Assembly: GCF_016595505.1 (NCBI RefSeq)
Contig: NZ_JAENIL010000027.1
Location: 37,634-101,633, forward strand
From: Pelagicoccus mobilis
Lineage (GTDB): Bacteria > Verrucomicrobiota > Verrucomicrobiia > Opitutales > Opitutaceae
Length of the DNA stretch: 64,000 nucleotides
Direction: 5' to 3'
The translations under genes and the position numbers were made by a program. This document shows, piece after piece, positions 8,115 to 17,100 of the stretch. The stretch's first letter is position 1. The number at the start of each line of letters is the position of its first letter. Below the pieces are notes generated by a model. The model searched no databases. It was not told where the DNA came from and was given only the letters and a program-made list of their open reading frames with translations.

Positions 8115-8975
8115 CTAGGCTTTCGACTCGCGTTGGCCCCAGGCCATGGCTGCGAAGATGAGGGTGGCTCCGATCGCTAGTTTGATGAGAGCGTCGGTTG
8201 TCGTGGCCCCGGCTTCGCCGAAGAAGAATAGCGAGGCTGCCATGGCGAGAGGTACGACCGCGTTGTTGGCGGCGGCCAGCGTGCCGGCTGTTGTGCGGGC
8301 TGCTCCCTTGTTCCACAAGAAGAAGCCAAGGCCGGAAGCGACGGCTCCGAGATAGATCAACGCGTACCATTGGTCGGGGCGAGGCGAGATATTGTCAGAG
8401 TTTCCGAATACGGCGAATCCAATCCCGGCGAGTATCGCTCCTCCGAGATAGAGAGCCGCGATTACTTCGCTGTCTCCGGTTTCTGGGCGTTTGCGTTTCC
8501 AGGAACGGTAGAGCAGTTGGCCTAGGCCGAAGGCGAGGTTGGCTATTTGCATCAGGATAAAGCCAGTCCAAAAAGAGCCGCTGGGCTGGCTGAACTTTAT
8601 GACGACGGCCCCGGCGATCGAGATGACTGCGCAACCGAGCAAGCTCCATTGCCAGCGGCTTTGCATTAGGTTGTAGGCAACTGCAATATAGAGTGGAGTG
8701 AATACAGAGAACAAGGCGACGAGATGGGAGGGGAGGTAAACGAAGGCTCTCATGTAGCTGATGTACATGACCCCGAATTGTAGTGCTCCGATACCTACGA
8801 GCGTTGCGAGGTCGAGTTTGTTTACTCGCTTAAGGCGAAAGAGCGGAAGGAAACAAAGAAAGGCTATGCTGAGGCGTACGGCTGCGCTGAAGTTCGAGTC
8901 GACCCCGGCGAGGCGCGAGCCGATGATACCGAAGGAGAATGCCCAGAGGAGGGAAACTATGATGAGAAAAAGCAT
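8115..8975 (-). CDS. EamA-family (DMT superfamily) transporter
   Basis: About 286 residues with ten hydrophobic segments arranged as two tandem EamA halves, the first starting MLFLIIVSLLWAFSFGIIG and the second near FWTGFILMQIANLAFGLG. EamA proteins are inner-membrane drug/metabolite exporters or permeases. The substrate cannot be inferred. ATG at 8975 begins right at the first helix; an upstream TTG at 9020 would overlap the end of aat. It probably shares a transcript with aat upstream, which ends 35 bases before this start. Confidence 0.88.
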   Translation of the reverse strand: MLFLIIVSLLWAFSFGIIGSRLAGVDSNFSAAVRLSIAFLCFLPLFRLKRVNKLDLATLVGIGALQFGVMYISYMRAFVYLPSHLVALFSVFTPLYIAVAYNLMQSRWQWSLLGCAVISIAGAVVIKFSQPSGSFWTGFILMQIANLAFGLGQLLYRSWKRKRPETGDSEVIAALYLGGAILAGIGFAVFGNSDNISPRPDQWYALIYLGAVASGLGFFLWNKGAARTTAGTLAAANNAVVPLAMAASLFFFGEAGATTTDALIKLAIGATLIFAAMAWGQRESKA

Positions 8976-9010
8976 GCTGTGAAATGGGGAGCGGGAGGAC
9001 CGGGCGGCGG

Positions 9011-9688
9011 TTAGCCCCAAGGACCTTGGAGGGTTGGGTTTCGTTGGGAGGAGGCGAGTTGCTTGAGGAATTTTGTACGGGGAACTTCCTCGGCGCCTAG
9101 GCTGGCCAGATGTTTCGTGGGTTGTTGAGCATCGATGAAGTCGAAGTGGTTCTTGACCGCGAATTCGACGAGAGCGTTGAAGGCGAATTTAGAGGCGTCG
9201 CGGGCGTGGTGAAACATCGACTCGCCGAAGAAGGCGCTGCCAAGAGAGACTCCGTAGAGGCCGCCCACAAGTTTCCCATCTTGATAGGTTTCGAAGGAGT
9301 GGGCGAGCCCGAGCTGGTGGAGTCGGATGTATGCGTCCTGCATGTCCTGAGTGATCCAGGTGCCGTCTTGTCCGGGACGTGGGGTTTTAGCGCAGGAGGC
9401 GATCACGGAAGGGAAATCGTGGTCGATGCGAAGTTCGTATTTTCCCGATCTTACGAGTCGAGCGAGGGTGTCGCTGCGTTTGAATTTCTCCGGATAGAGA
9501 ACCATGCGAGGGGTGGGCGAAAACCAGAGGATGGGGTCGCCCTCCGAGTACCACGGGAAGATGCCGCAAGAGTAGGCGGCCATGAGTCGCTCGGGGCGGA
9601 GGTCGCCCCCGATAGCGATGATGCCCTCTTCCTCTGCGAGTTCAGGGTCCGGAAAGATCGGATCTTCTCGTAGTTGGAAAATGGGCAC
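9011..9688 (-). CDS. aat: Leucyl/phenylalanyl-tRNA-protein transferase
   Basis: About 225 residues when started at GTG 9688, close to the usual 230-240 of the family. Family signatures are clear: FPDPELAEEEGIIAIGGDL, GIFPWYSEGDPILWFSP, GTWITQDMQDAYIRLH, HSFETYQDGKLVGGLYGVS and GSAFFGESMFHHA. The enzyme adds Leu or Phe to proteins with N-terminal Lys or Arg, marking them for ClpS/ClpAP under the N-end rule. GTG was chosen because it begins at the conserved PIFQLREDPIFPDP and follows the stop of the upstream gene by 13 bases. Confidence 0.95.
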   Translation of the reverse strand: MPIFQLREDPIFPDPELAEEEGIIAIGGDLRPERLMAAYSCGIFPWYSEGDPILWFSPTPRMVLYPEKFKRSDTLARLVRSGKYELRIDHDFPSVIASCAKTPRPGQDGTWITQDMQDAYIRLHQLGLAHSFETYQDGKLVGGLYGVSLGSAFFGESMFHHARDASKFAFNALVEFAVKNHFDFIDAQQPTKHLASLGAEEVPRTKFLKQLASSQRNPTLQGPWG

Positions 9689-9701
9689 TGGTTGTTTTGC
9701 C

Positions 9702-10241
9702 TTAAGGTTGGGGAAGCTCGTCGGTGTCGCCGAATCGCTCGACGAGCCGGTCGTAGGAGATCGTCTTTGCGTCAGGCGTGACTTTTGAAGCGAAGAGTTG
9801 GCTCCAGATTTCACGAGGGATTATGTCGGTGGAGGCACTGGATCGGCTTGCGGAGACGATGTCGTCGTTGTTGTCAAATGTCAGTTTCCAAGGGAGTTGG
9901 AAGAAGGCGTGGGATTTGTCGGCCGTGATGAGCAGGGCCTGTAGTTGGGTGTTCCCTTTTTCTTCGTCTTGCATCCGAATCGCGGATACGAAGGAGATGA
10001 AGCGAAGGTTGTAGACCCAGATGAGGTCGGCGACCGTTTGTAGGAGCGCTTCGCTGCTCTCTGTAACGGAATTGGGGAGAGTCAAGGAGATGAAGGGTCC
10101 TTGGTCGCGCTTGCCGAGAAAGAAAGGCAAAATGCCTTTGAACTCTTTGAAGATGGCCTCGGTATGGAGGGCCATCGCTTCGTGGTGACCGGAGCTGTTG
10201 GGAGGTTGTTGCGAGAGTAGCTGCTGCAATGAAGCTGACAT
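9702..10241 (-). CDS. Conserved-looking hypothetical protein upstream of aat
   Basis: A 179-residue soluble protein that I do not recognise. It starts MSASLQQLLSQQPPNSSG and has mixed alpha/beta character, with strands such as FISLTLPNS and LQALLITADK and no membrane segment or cysteine-rich motif. It is followed at 13 bases by aat, so the two are probably translated from one message. A perfect 18-base palindrome lies 87 bases upstream of its start. Codon pattern matches its neighbours, and the antisense frames are broken, supporting a real gene. Confidence 0.75.
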   Translation of the reverse strand: MSASLQQLLSQQPPNSSGHHEAMALHTEAIFKEFKGILPFFLGKRDQGPFISLTLPNSVTESSEALLQTVADLIWVYNLRFISFVSAIRMQDEEKGNTQLQALLITADKSHAFFQLPWKLTFDNNDDIVSASRSSASTDIIPREIWSQLFASKVTPDAKTISYDRLVERFGDTDELPQP

Positions 10242-10327
10242 GTCCGCCAGCTTTTAGGAAGAGCGGGCGATGTCCAGCCGTTTGACCTCTCTTGCTTCTC
10301 CCTCCGGTTTGAGTCTTGCGCAGAATC

Positions 10328-10345
10328 ATGTCGAACGTTCGACAT
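10328..10345. promoter_or_regulatory. Perfect 18-bp palindrome, candidate operator
   Basis: ATGTCGAACGTTCGACAT is a perfect palindrome in the gap between msrB and the gene at 9702-10241. It is flanked on both sides by TTGCGCA (10316-10322 and 10350-10356). Position upstream of the 9702-10241/aat unit suggests a binding site for a dimeric regulator. The CGAAC/GTTCG halves recall LexA-type sites, but the usual four-base spacer is missing. Confidence 0.5.
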
Positions 10346-10399
10346 AAAATTGCGCAGAGTTCGAATGAGCGGGATTGGGGTACTGGTTTTTCGGGGAGG

Positions 10400-10990
10400 C
10401 TATTTGGCGTGTTTGGCGAAGGCGCTTAGGTGGCGTTCTTCGAGGTCTGCCTTGGGGACGAATTCTAGGGAGGCGGAGTTGATGCAGTAGCGGAGATTGG
10501 TGGGCCTTGGGCCGTCTTCGAATACGTGCCCGAGGTGCCCTCCGCAGCGGCTGCAGTGGACTTCGACCCGGGTCATGCCGAAACTGGTGTCGACGGTGCG
10601 TCCGACGTTCTCTGGGGCGATGGTGTCCCAGAAGCTGGGCCAGCCGGTTCCGGAATTGTACTTTTCCCCGCTGGCGAAGAGGGGGGATTTGCAGCCGGCG
10701 CAGAGGTAGAGGCCTTTGTCTTTGTTGTTCCAGAAGGCGTTGCGGAAGCTGGGCTCGGTGCCGTGCTCTCGCATGACGCGGTACTGGTCTGCGGTGAGGA
10801 GCTCTTTCCACTCGGAGTCGCTTTTCTTGAAGGCTTCGAGGGCAGTGGTGTTTGCGTGTGATGGAAGAGCGCAGGCTTCGGCGTCAGGGACGGGCTGATC
10901 GGGTGCGGGAGAGGTGTCTTCTGTGGCCATGGCGATGAAGGTTGTGGCTGCGATGATGCTGGTGGCGAAAAGGTTACGGAGCGTTTTCAT
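10400..10990 (-). CDS. msrB: Peptide-methionine (R)-S-oxide reductase, exported
   Basis: A 196-residue MsrB. Residues 1-22 form a signal peptide (MKTLRNLFATSIIAATTFIA), so the enzyme acts in the periplasm or on the membrane. Zinc is held by CAGC (97, 100) and CSRC (146, 149). The active site is RYCINSASLEF with Cys169; GTGWPSFW and GGHLGHVFEDGP are family signatures. It repairs methionine-R-sulfoxide in proteins. The start chosen is the ATG at 10990; the frame is open another 20 codons but those precede the signal peptide. No msrA lies beside it. Confidence 0.95.
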   Translation of the reverse strand: MKTLRNLFATSIIAATTFIAMATEDTSPAPDQPVPDAEACALPSHANTTALEAFKKSDSEWKELLTADQYRVMREHGTEPSFRNAFWNNKDKGLYLCAGCKSPLFASGEKYNSGTGWPSFWDTIAPENVGRTVDTSFGMTRVEVHCSRCGGHLGHVFEDGPRPTNLRYCINSASLEFVPKADLEERHLSAFAKHAK

Positions 10991-11093
10991 GCGAGTTTCG
11001 GTGCTGCGTGTTTTGTTTTGGGATGATGTCGATCTATCGCTAAGAGGCAAACGGATAGCGTTTTATTCCGATTGCCGCACGCGAAAATGTGGA

Positions 11094-11123
11094 AGCCGCC
11101 AAGCGTTTCGGAGCTTGGCGGCT
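11094..11123 (-). terminator. Strong hairpin between msrB and DUF3016 gene
   Basis: Perfect 11-base arms AGCCGCCAAGC and GCTTGGCGGCT with an eight-base loop, 30 bases after the stop of the gene at 11153-11695. T runs on either side are imperfect, so termination direction is not certain, but it separates that gene from msrB. Confidence 0.65.
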
Positions 11124-11152
11124 TTGTTCTAGCGAGCTCGGGGGCAATCTCG

Positions 11153-11695
11153 CTATGGTTTGGTCACCGCTCGTCTGAGCTCGTTTGAAGCCCAGTCTCT
11201 CACGAGTTCGGTGATGTAAGGAGCCTCTTCTTCTGGCGGTAGACTGGCTCCGTTAAGTTGGTAGAGGTAGGCGAGATCCGTCTTGTTAGCTTCTCCTTTT
11301 GCGAGGAGCTGTTCGCTGGGGGAGTAGACTCTGTAGGTAAAGGAAATGTGGGGAGGATAGATCTCTCGATAGACACGAATGTCGCCGAAGGTGGAGCTCA
11401 TCATGGATCTGTCGCCCGCTAGGTCGATGTCATCGATCGAGACTTTAAGGGTGTATCCGCGAGGCAGATACTTGTTGGCCGCCTTTTGAAAGGCTGAGCT
11501 GATGGACTTTTCGACGATTGCTGCGCTTGACTCGGGACTGCCGTGGTCGGTCTCGATGTCGGTGTATTGTTCGTGCTCGACGAATTCGATTTGCAGCTGG
11601 TTGTTCGGCCTTGATGTCTCTATTGCGTACGTAGTTGTTGAATACGCGGCCATTGCAACAATCGCCACTGCTGCGAGTCGCTTTTTTGTTTTCAT
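11153..11695 (-). CDS. DUF3016-like exported protein
   Basis: A 180-residue protein with a signal peptide (MKTKKRLAAVAIVAMAAYS, cleavage near TYA). The mature part has the layout of DUF3016: IEFVEHEQYTDIETDHGS, then a helix with AANKYLPRGYTLKVSIDDIDLAGD, then FGDIRVYREIYPPHISFTYRVY. Members are exported proteins of unknown function. No lipobox cysteine is visible. It stands alone, closed by the hairpin at 11094-11123. The family assignment is from motif memory. Confidence 0.78.
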   Translation of the reverse strand: MKTKKRLAAVAIVAMAAYSTTTYAIETSRPNNQLQIEFVEHEQYTDIETDHGSPESSAAIVEKSISSAFQKAANKYLPRGYTLKVSIDDIDLAGDRSMMSSTFGDIRVYREIYPPHISFTYRVYSPSEQLLAKGEANKTDLAYLYQLNGASLPPEEEAPYITELVRDWASNELRRAVTKP

Positions 11696-11879
11696 GTTCC
11701 CTCCTCTTTTTCTGTTGAAGACTGCTGGAGTTTGGGCTCCGGGCTTCGGTAAAGGAGTACGCCTCTGGGGGCGAGTTGGATTCAGTTTTGCTAAGCGATT
11801 GGCCGTTGTGAGCGAGGGAGAATGGCTTGACAGGCAAGCGTGCTCTTACTTTTTTGCGCCTTCTAAACAAGGCATCCTT

Positions 11880-12047
11880 ATGGCAGACGAAAAGAAAAGC
11901 ACATCGACTTCCGCAAGTAAGAGCACTTCTCCTAAGTCCTCATCTCCTTCTAGCTCAGGAGGAAAGAACGGAAAGGGCGATGCCCCGCGCAATTGTTTCA
12001 GCGACGAGTACCGCAGCAATTTCGATGGTATCGATTGGAGCAAGTAG
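11880..12047 (+). CDS. Small Ser/Thr/Lys-rich protein with conserved-looking C-terminal tail
   Basis: A 55-residue protein from ATG 11880. Residues 4-27 are rich in Ser, Thr and Lys; the tail reads NCFSDEYRSNFDGIDWSK. The same frame is open far upstream but that part lies opposite the DUF3016 gene. A strong terminator begins 28 bases after the stop, which supports an independently transcribed small gene. Function unknown. The disordered basic head and defined tail suggest a nucleic-acid or protein-binding peptide, but this is only a guess. Confidence 0.6.
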   Translation: MADEKKSTSTSASKSTSPKSSSPSSSGGKNGKGDAPRNCFSDEYRSNFDGIDWSK

Positions 12048-12074
12048 GTTTGCTCCGTTAGAATTTTGTTAATC

Positions 12075-12103
12075 AGCCACCGCAGTATGCCGGTGGCTTT
12101 TTT
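12075..12103 (+). terminator. Rho-independent terminator after small gene
   Basis: Arms AGCCACCG and CGGTGGCT around an eight-base loop, followed by six T. It also lies just past the end of the oppositely oriented glycosylase gene. Confidence 0.9.
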
Positions 12104-12111
12104 GTGTTTGG

Positions 12112-12837
12112 TTACTCGCTCCAGATTTCTTGGGCGAGGAGTTGCTTGCTTGCGGCTTCGGCCCAACCGCGATTGGCGGCGGGGCTGGCGGGTGAGGGGT
12201 GAAGGACTTTGCCGTGTTTGAGTTCGATTCCCGCTAGCGCTTCTTTGGCTTGTGCTTGGGCGAAGCCGCCTACGCCTACGATCCACTCCGGTTGGAGGAT
12301 TTCGATGCACTTGCGTAGGTGCTGGTTGCATGCTTCGAAGAGGGGAGCGCTTTCTGCGACGGGGAGTTTGTCCGGGGTGCGGTTGCGCGAGCTTTCTTCC
12401 ATGAAGACGAGCGGGCAGTAGTTGAGCACAAAGTGCTCCGCGAAAAAGTCTTCGGCATTGGGGTAGCGTTCGGAGAAGAGCCCCCAAAGTCGGCGTCCGG
12501 AAACCTCGGACTTTTCGCAAGCGAATCCGAGGACGGGGCGTTTGGGGTGTTCGGGAAAGGGGATGTCGACTTGTTCTTCGATTCCCATCCAGTTTTTTAC
12601 GGCATCGATCTCGCCGAAAGGAACTCCTGTCTGGGCCATTCCCCAGGGGCCGGGGTTCATGCCCATGAATACGACACGTTTCTTCTTGGCTGCGAAGCGT
12701 TTAAGGTAGGTTTCCTGCGGCTTCCAAGCGTAGCGTAGGGGATTGTAGACGTAGGCTACGGGGGAGGCGAACTGAAGGGCGTCGACTGAGTCGCAGAGCT
12801 CTTTGGCGGCGGCGATGAGTTTGGGAGCGAGAGACAT
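12112..12837 (-). CDS. SMUG1-type uracil-DNA glycosylase
   Basis: A 241-residue protein with SMUG1 motifs. The active-site motif is GMNPGPWGMAQTGVPFGE, further ones are VLNYCPLVFM and the C-terminal HPSPASPAANRGW, where His is the catalytic residue. SMUG1-like enzymes excise uracil and oxidised pyrimidines from DNA. They are uncommon in bacteria but known in some, including Opitutus-type lineages. ATG at 12837 begins MSLAPKLIAAAKEL; upstream in-frame codons lie in a non-coding gap. No operon partner is evident. Confidence 0.9.
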   Translation of the reverse strand: MSLAPKLIAAAKELCDSVDALQFASPVAYVYNPLRYAWKPQETYLKRFAAKKKRVVFMGMNPGPWGMAQTGVPFGEIDAVKNWMGIEEQVDIPFPEHPKRPVLGFACEKSEVSGRRLWGLFSERYPNAEDFFAEHFVLNYCPLVFMEESSRNRTPDKLPVAESAPLFEACNQHLRKCIEILQPEWIVGVGGFAQAQAKEALAGIELKHGKVLHPSPASPAANRGWAEAASKQLLAQEIWSE

Positions 12838-12973
12838 GCTCGCATTGGATGTGGTGCGGGTTTGCGGGTCAATTCTGTTCCTGAGAATCGGAAGTGTAGA
12901 ATTTTTGGTAACCAAGTGGGGCGGGCTGTGTATTCGATATTACAACACCAACGAAAAACCTAATCACATTAAA

Positions 12974-13063
12974 ATGAGCATCGTAATTTTTTCAGTCCTG
13001 ATCTGGTCGGCTCTCGCTTCAATGGCGGTCGTAGACGGAAACGTAGGACAGTTCGAGCGCTAG
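12974..13063 (+). CDS. Possible 29-residue hydrophobic peptide
   Basis: ATG at 12974 begins a short frame, MSIVIFSVLIWSALASMAVV, followed by a polar tail DGNVGQFER. It would form one membrane helix or a signal-anchor. No good ribosome binding site is visible. A hairpin followed by T starts 18 bases after the stop, which is why the frame is reported. The longer frame from 12803 runs opposite the glycosylase and is not credible. It may instead be part of an untranslated RNA. Confidence 0.35.
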   Translation: MSIVIFSVLIWSALASMAVVDGNVGQFER

Positions 13064-13080
13064 GACGCTCCGTAAATGAC

Positions 13081-13122
13081 AAAGACAACGTATCCAATAA
13101 AGTGGGACGCGTTGTCTTTTTG
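13081..13122 (+). terminator. Hairpin terminator after the small hydrophobic frame
   Basis: Arms AAAGACAACG and CGTTGTCTTT with a 19-base loop, followed by a short T run. The left arm is preceded by no A-run on the opposite strand, so the + direction is preferred. Confidence 0.7.
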
Positions 13123-13167
13123 TGTGTTGTGACAGGTAACTTTTATTCGGGAGAGTAGCCCGATTGC

Positions 13168-13848
13168 CTAGAAGGAGTAGGCCATGTAGTCGAAGCGCTT
13201 TGGCTCGCTCGCGTTGTAGGATTTTTTCCGACCTGAAACTGGGAGAGCTGGAATTTCCTCTTCGTGGACCGGGACGCGTGAGCAGAGTTTTTCGAGCTCG
13301 GGGTGGTCCTGGATACGTTGGTAGATGTGGGCGAGCAGGATAGCGTCGCTTTTAGCGTCGTGGCGACGCATGGAGGAGAGTCCGGCCGCTAGGCGTTCGG
13401 CGATATCGTCGAGAGAGTTTCGCAGGCGCGAGAAGTCGGGCCACATGACTTCGAAGATGTCCATGGTGTCGACGAAGCGGACTTTGCGGGTTTCGACGCC
13501 TTCTTGGCGGGAGTACTTGCGGATGAAATTGAAGTCGAAGCGGTAGATGTCGTGCCCGAAGAGGGTGGCGTCGCCGGCCCAGTCCGAAAAGGCTTGCAGG
13601 GCTTCGAGTGGTTTTGGGGCGCCCCTTACGTGTTCGTCCCGAACTCGGGTGAGTTTCTGGATCTTTTCTGGAATTGGTTTTCCGGGGTCGACGTAGGTGT
13701 TGAAGCTGTCTTCGACGGTCATGATGACGCCGCCGAGCCTTACGCCTGCGATTTGTGTGATTTCCTCCTGCTTGTAGCGCAGCCCCGTGGTTTCGAGGTC
13801 AAAAGCAACCAGCTCCCTGACTCCGAGGAGCGGGTGGAAGGATGGCAT
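13168..13848 (-). CDS. DnaQ-like 3'-5' exonuclease (DEDDh)
   Basis: About 226 residues. The three exonuclease motifs are visible: Exo I FDLETTG, Exo II HDIYRFDFNFI and Exo III with RRHDAKSDA, the DEDDh type. These enzymes remove 3' nucleotides from DNA or RNA. The sequence is not the replicative DnaQ with its polymerase-binding tail; it resembles stand-alone PolC-type exonuclease domains (VAFDLETTGL...EITQIAGVRL). ATG 13848 was chosen; an in-frame GTG at 13872 adds eight residues and cannot be excluded. Confidence 0.88.
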   Translation of the reverse strand: MPSFHPLLGVRELVAFDLETTGLRYKQEEITQIAGVRLGGVIMTVEDSFNTYVDPGKPIPEKIQKLTRVRDEHVRGAPKPLEALQAFSDWAGDATLFGHDIYRFDFNFIRKYSRQEGVETRKVRFVDTMDIFEVMWPDFSRLRNSLDDIAERLAAGLSSMRRHDAKSDAILLAHIYQRIQDHPELEKLCSRVPVHEEEIPALPVSGRKKSYNASEPKRFDYMAYSF

Positions 13849-14163
13849 TTTTCTTTCGTGTAAAGGTTTCACAAGAGTAACAAAGCAGGACTTGTTCTTT
13901 TATCGACCAGTTGACTCAGATTTTTGAGATTTCGTTCCGTTTGCGCGTAAAATTGACAATTTCTTCTCAGGATTTGGCCGTATTTGGGTAAGGTGTGTTG
14001 GAAGATCCGACATGGGATACGAATGGCGAGCAAAATCCGAGGCGCCGTGGGGGCGTTTTTTTCCGATTTCTTTTATTCGCGCGGTAATAATGTCGATTTA
14101 AGGGCGGATCCTTTCAGGCCTCTGCCCACAACTCTGAGCGTCTGGCGGGGTACTTCTCTTGCA

Positions 14164-17100
14164 ATGACCGAACTGAACAGAACCCAACTTTGTTGGAGCC
14201 TTGCCGCTCTGCTTGTGACCAGCCTGGTAGGCTTGCTGGGCTATGAACTTGTGGTGAAACGCGTGATTGTGGCTTCCGAGACGGATCGACTGAAGCTGTG
14301 GATGGCGAATCCGCAGGTGAGCGAGGTGGATGGCTTTGAAGTCTACAAGGTTTTAGCGGATGGCAGTCTGGCTTCGGACGAGACGATTGCGATCGATGGT
14401 CTCAGCCCCGAGGACACTCTCGAGCTGGTGTTTGATGGGAAAGGGGAGCTAGGCGTTTTTCGCGGGGGGTGGATTTACGTGTCTCAAGTTGGAAGCTGGG
14501 GCGGGGAGGCTGTGAGCGGTTGGAACTTGGCTCGCTCCGACGCAGGCGCGCGTCTGGAGAAGGCTAGCCTAGCGATCGGGGTGCTGACGCTTGGTTTTTG
14601 GGCGGGCTTCGTTTTGCTCTTTTACTTTTTTCACCGCCGTGTTCGGCGGATCCTTTTTGACGATTTGTCGCATTTGCGTGAGCGTCTGGGGCTTGAGAAG
14701 GACGAAGCGGATCGCGGATTGCGGGAGCGTTTGTCTCACTTTTCGGAACAGATTGTAGCGGCGCGGGAGCAGGAGGGGTTGCTGATGCACGAGATGGGCC
14801 GGTTTACGGCGATCGCTTTGAATGCTCCTGACGGGATCTTTATTTGTGATTCGGAAGGGCGCATCGAGTGGGCAAACGCAGCGTTTGAGCGGATGATTGG
14901 CTACTCTTTGGAAGAGATTCAGGAAAGGGAGCCGTTTGCCCACCTGCGCAATGAGCTCAACGATCCTCTCTACCTTGCTCGTTTGGGTCGGGCGTTGGAG
15001 CAGGAGGATTCGGTTTCTTTGGAGCTGGGAGGCTGGCGGCCTGATACGAGCGAGTATTGGACCTCAATGCAGCTTTCTCCGCTGCCGACATCGGGTGAAC
15101 AGAAGAAGTGGTTTTTCGGTATTCAGAGCGACATTACGGAGAAACGTCGAGCGAGTCTTGATTTAGAGGAAGTCTCTAGGAGGTTCGCATTGGCGATGGA
15201 GAGCGCGAGTGTTGGGATCTGGGATTGGGACGTTAAGCGCGATGAGCTGGTTTGGGACGACCACACCTACGGGCTTTACGGCGTTTCGCGTGCGAATTTT
15301 CGGCCGAGTTATCGGAGTTGGATGAACTGTATCGATCCGGATGATACGAATCGCGTGGTGCGTTCTATTGACGATAGTCTCGCTCGGGGCAAGAGTATCG
15401 AGCTTGTGGCGTGTGTGCAGAGGCCGGACGGGAAGGAAGCCTATGTGAGAAGTGTTGGCCGGGCGTTTTTGAATGAGTCTGGTGAGGTGATGCGTTACAT
15501 CGGGATCACCTCCGACGTAACGGCGGAGCATAAGGCGGAGCGGAATCTAATCGACCAGAAGGATGAAGCGGAGACCTTGGCGGAGCAGCTCGCGGTCGCG
15601 GTTAAGAAATCGAAGAAGGCTGCGACTGAGGCGGAGCGGGCGACGCGTGCCAAGAGCGCGTTTCTGGCGATGATGAGCCACGAGATTCGCACTCCGATGA
15701 ATGGCGTGATCGGGATGGCGAGCTTGTTGTTGGAAACGGAGCTGGATGAGCATCAGCGTGATTATCTGAATACGATTCGCGTCAGTGGTGACACCTTGCT
15801 GACGCTGATAAACGATATCCTAGATTACTCGAAAATTGAGAGCGGAAAGCTGGATATCGAGCATGTCCCGTTCAGTATTCGCGAGTGCGTGGAGGATGCG
15901 GTTGACTTGCTGTCCTCCAAGGCTGCGGAAAAGGGGATCGACCTGTTGTGTCGGGTGGATTTGACGACTCCGAAAGAAGTGGAGGGTGACATTACCCGGC
16001 TTCGTCAGATCTTGGTGAATCTGATTGGCAATGCGATCAAGTTTACGGAAGTGGGCGAGGTCGAGGTTTCGGTTAGCGCTCCGGAGAACGGTAGGATTCA
16101 CTTTGCGGTTCGCGACACGGGAATTGGAATTCCAGAGGACAGAATGAATCGTTTGTTCGAGGTTTTCTCGCAGGTTGATTCGTCAACGACGCGAAAGTAC
16201 GGGGGTTCGGGCTTGGGGCTTTCTATCAGCAAGCAGCTAACCAATCTGATGGGGGGCGAGATGTGGGTGGAAAGTTCTTTGGGCAAGGGATCTGTTTTCC
16301 ATTTCGATATCGCTTTCGATCATCTCGAACAGGCGTTGCCAGATCCGATCTTTGGGGAGCAGACGGAGCTCGTCGGACGGAAGCTCTTGCTGCTGGTTCC
16401 GAGCGCGGTGCGCCGGGAGAGTCTGCGGCGGCTGTACGTGCGCTGGGGGCTTGAGGTGGATTTCCAGGGCTCTGTTGAATCGATGTCGGCGAAACCCAGA
16501 GACAGTGGAAAATATGACTTCGTGGTCGTCGATGAGGGGGCTTGGGACGCTGATGGAGGAGACAATAAGCGTATTTTGAATACATGCAGTGGGAGCGATA
16601 GTACTGCTGTGATGCTACTCAATCACGGCTCGAATCCGGAGCGATTTGGTAGGAGTCAGTGTGTTTTTAAGCCTTGTCGAGTGGGTGCTATGCTTGATGC
16701 GCTGCTCGCTTCGAAGCGCTTGCTTCGAGTTAAAGGGAAGCATTCTGGGTCGAAGGAGAGAGTTGGCGACGAGAAGTTGGCATCGCGAATGCCGTTGAGG
16801 ATTCTGGTCGCGGATGATAATTCGGTGAATCAGAAGGTGGCTCGTATGATGCTTAAGAAATTTGGATACACTCCGGATTTGGTGGCGAACGGACTAGAAG
16901 CTGTAGAGGCGGTGAAGAAGCGGGACTACGATCTGGTGTTTATGGATTGCCAAATGCCTGAGATGGATGGTTTCGAAGCGACTTGTGTGATTCGCCAGAT
17001 CGAATTGGAACGCTCTTCGAGTAGGCGGTCGTTTATCTATGCGCTGACTGCTAATGTGCGAGGCGAGTCGCGAGAGATGTCGGTGGAAGCGGGAATGGAC

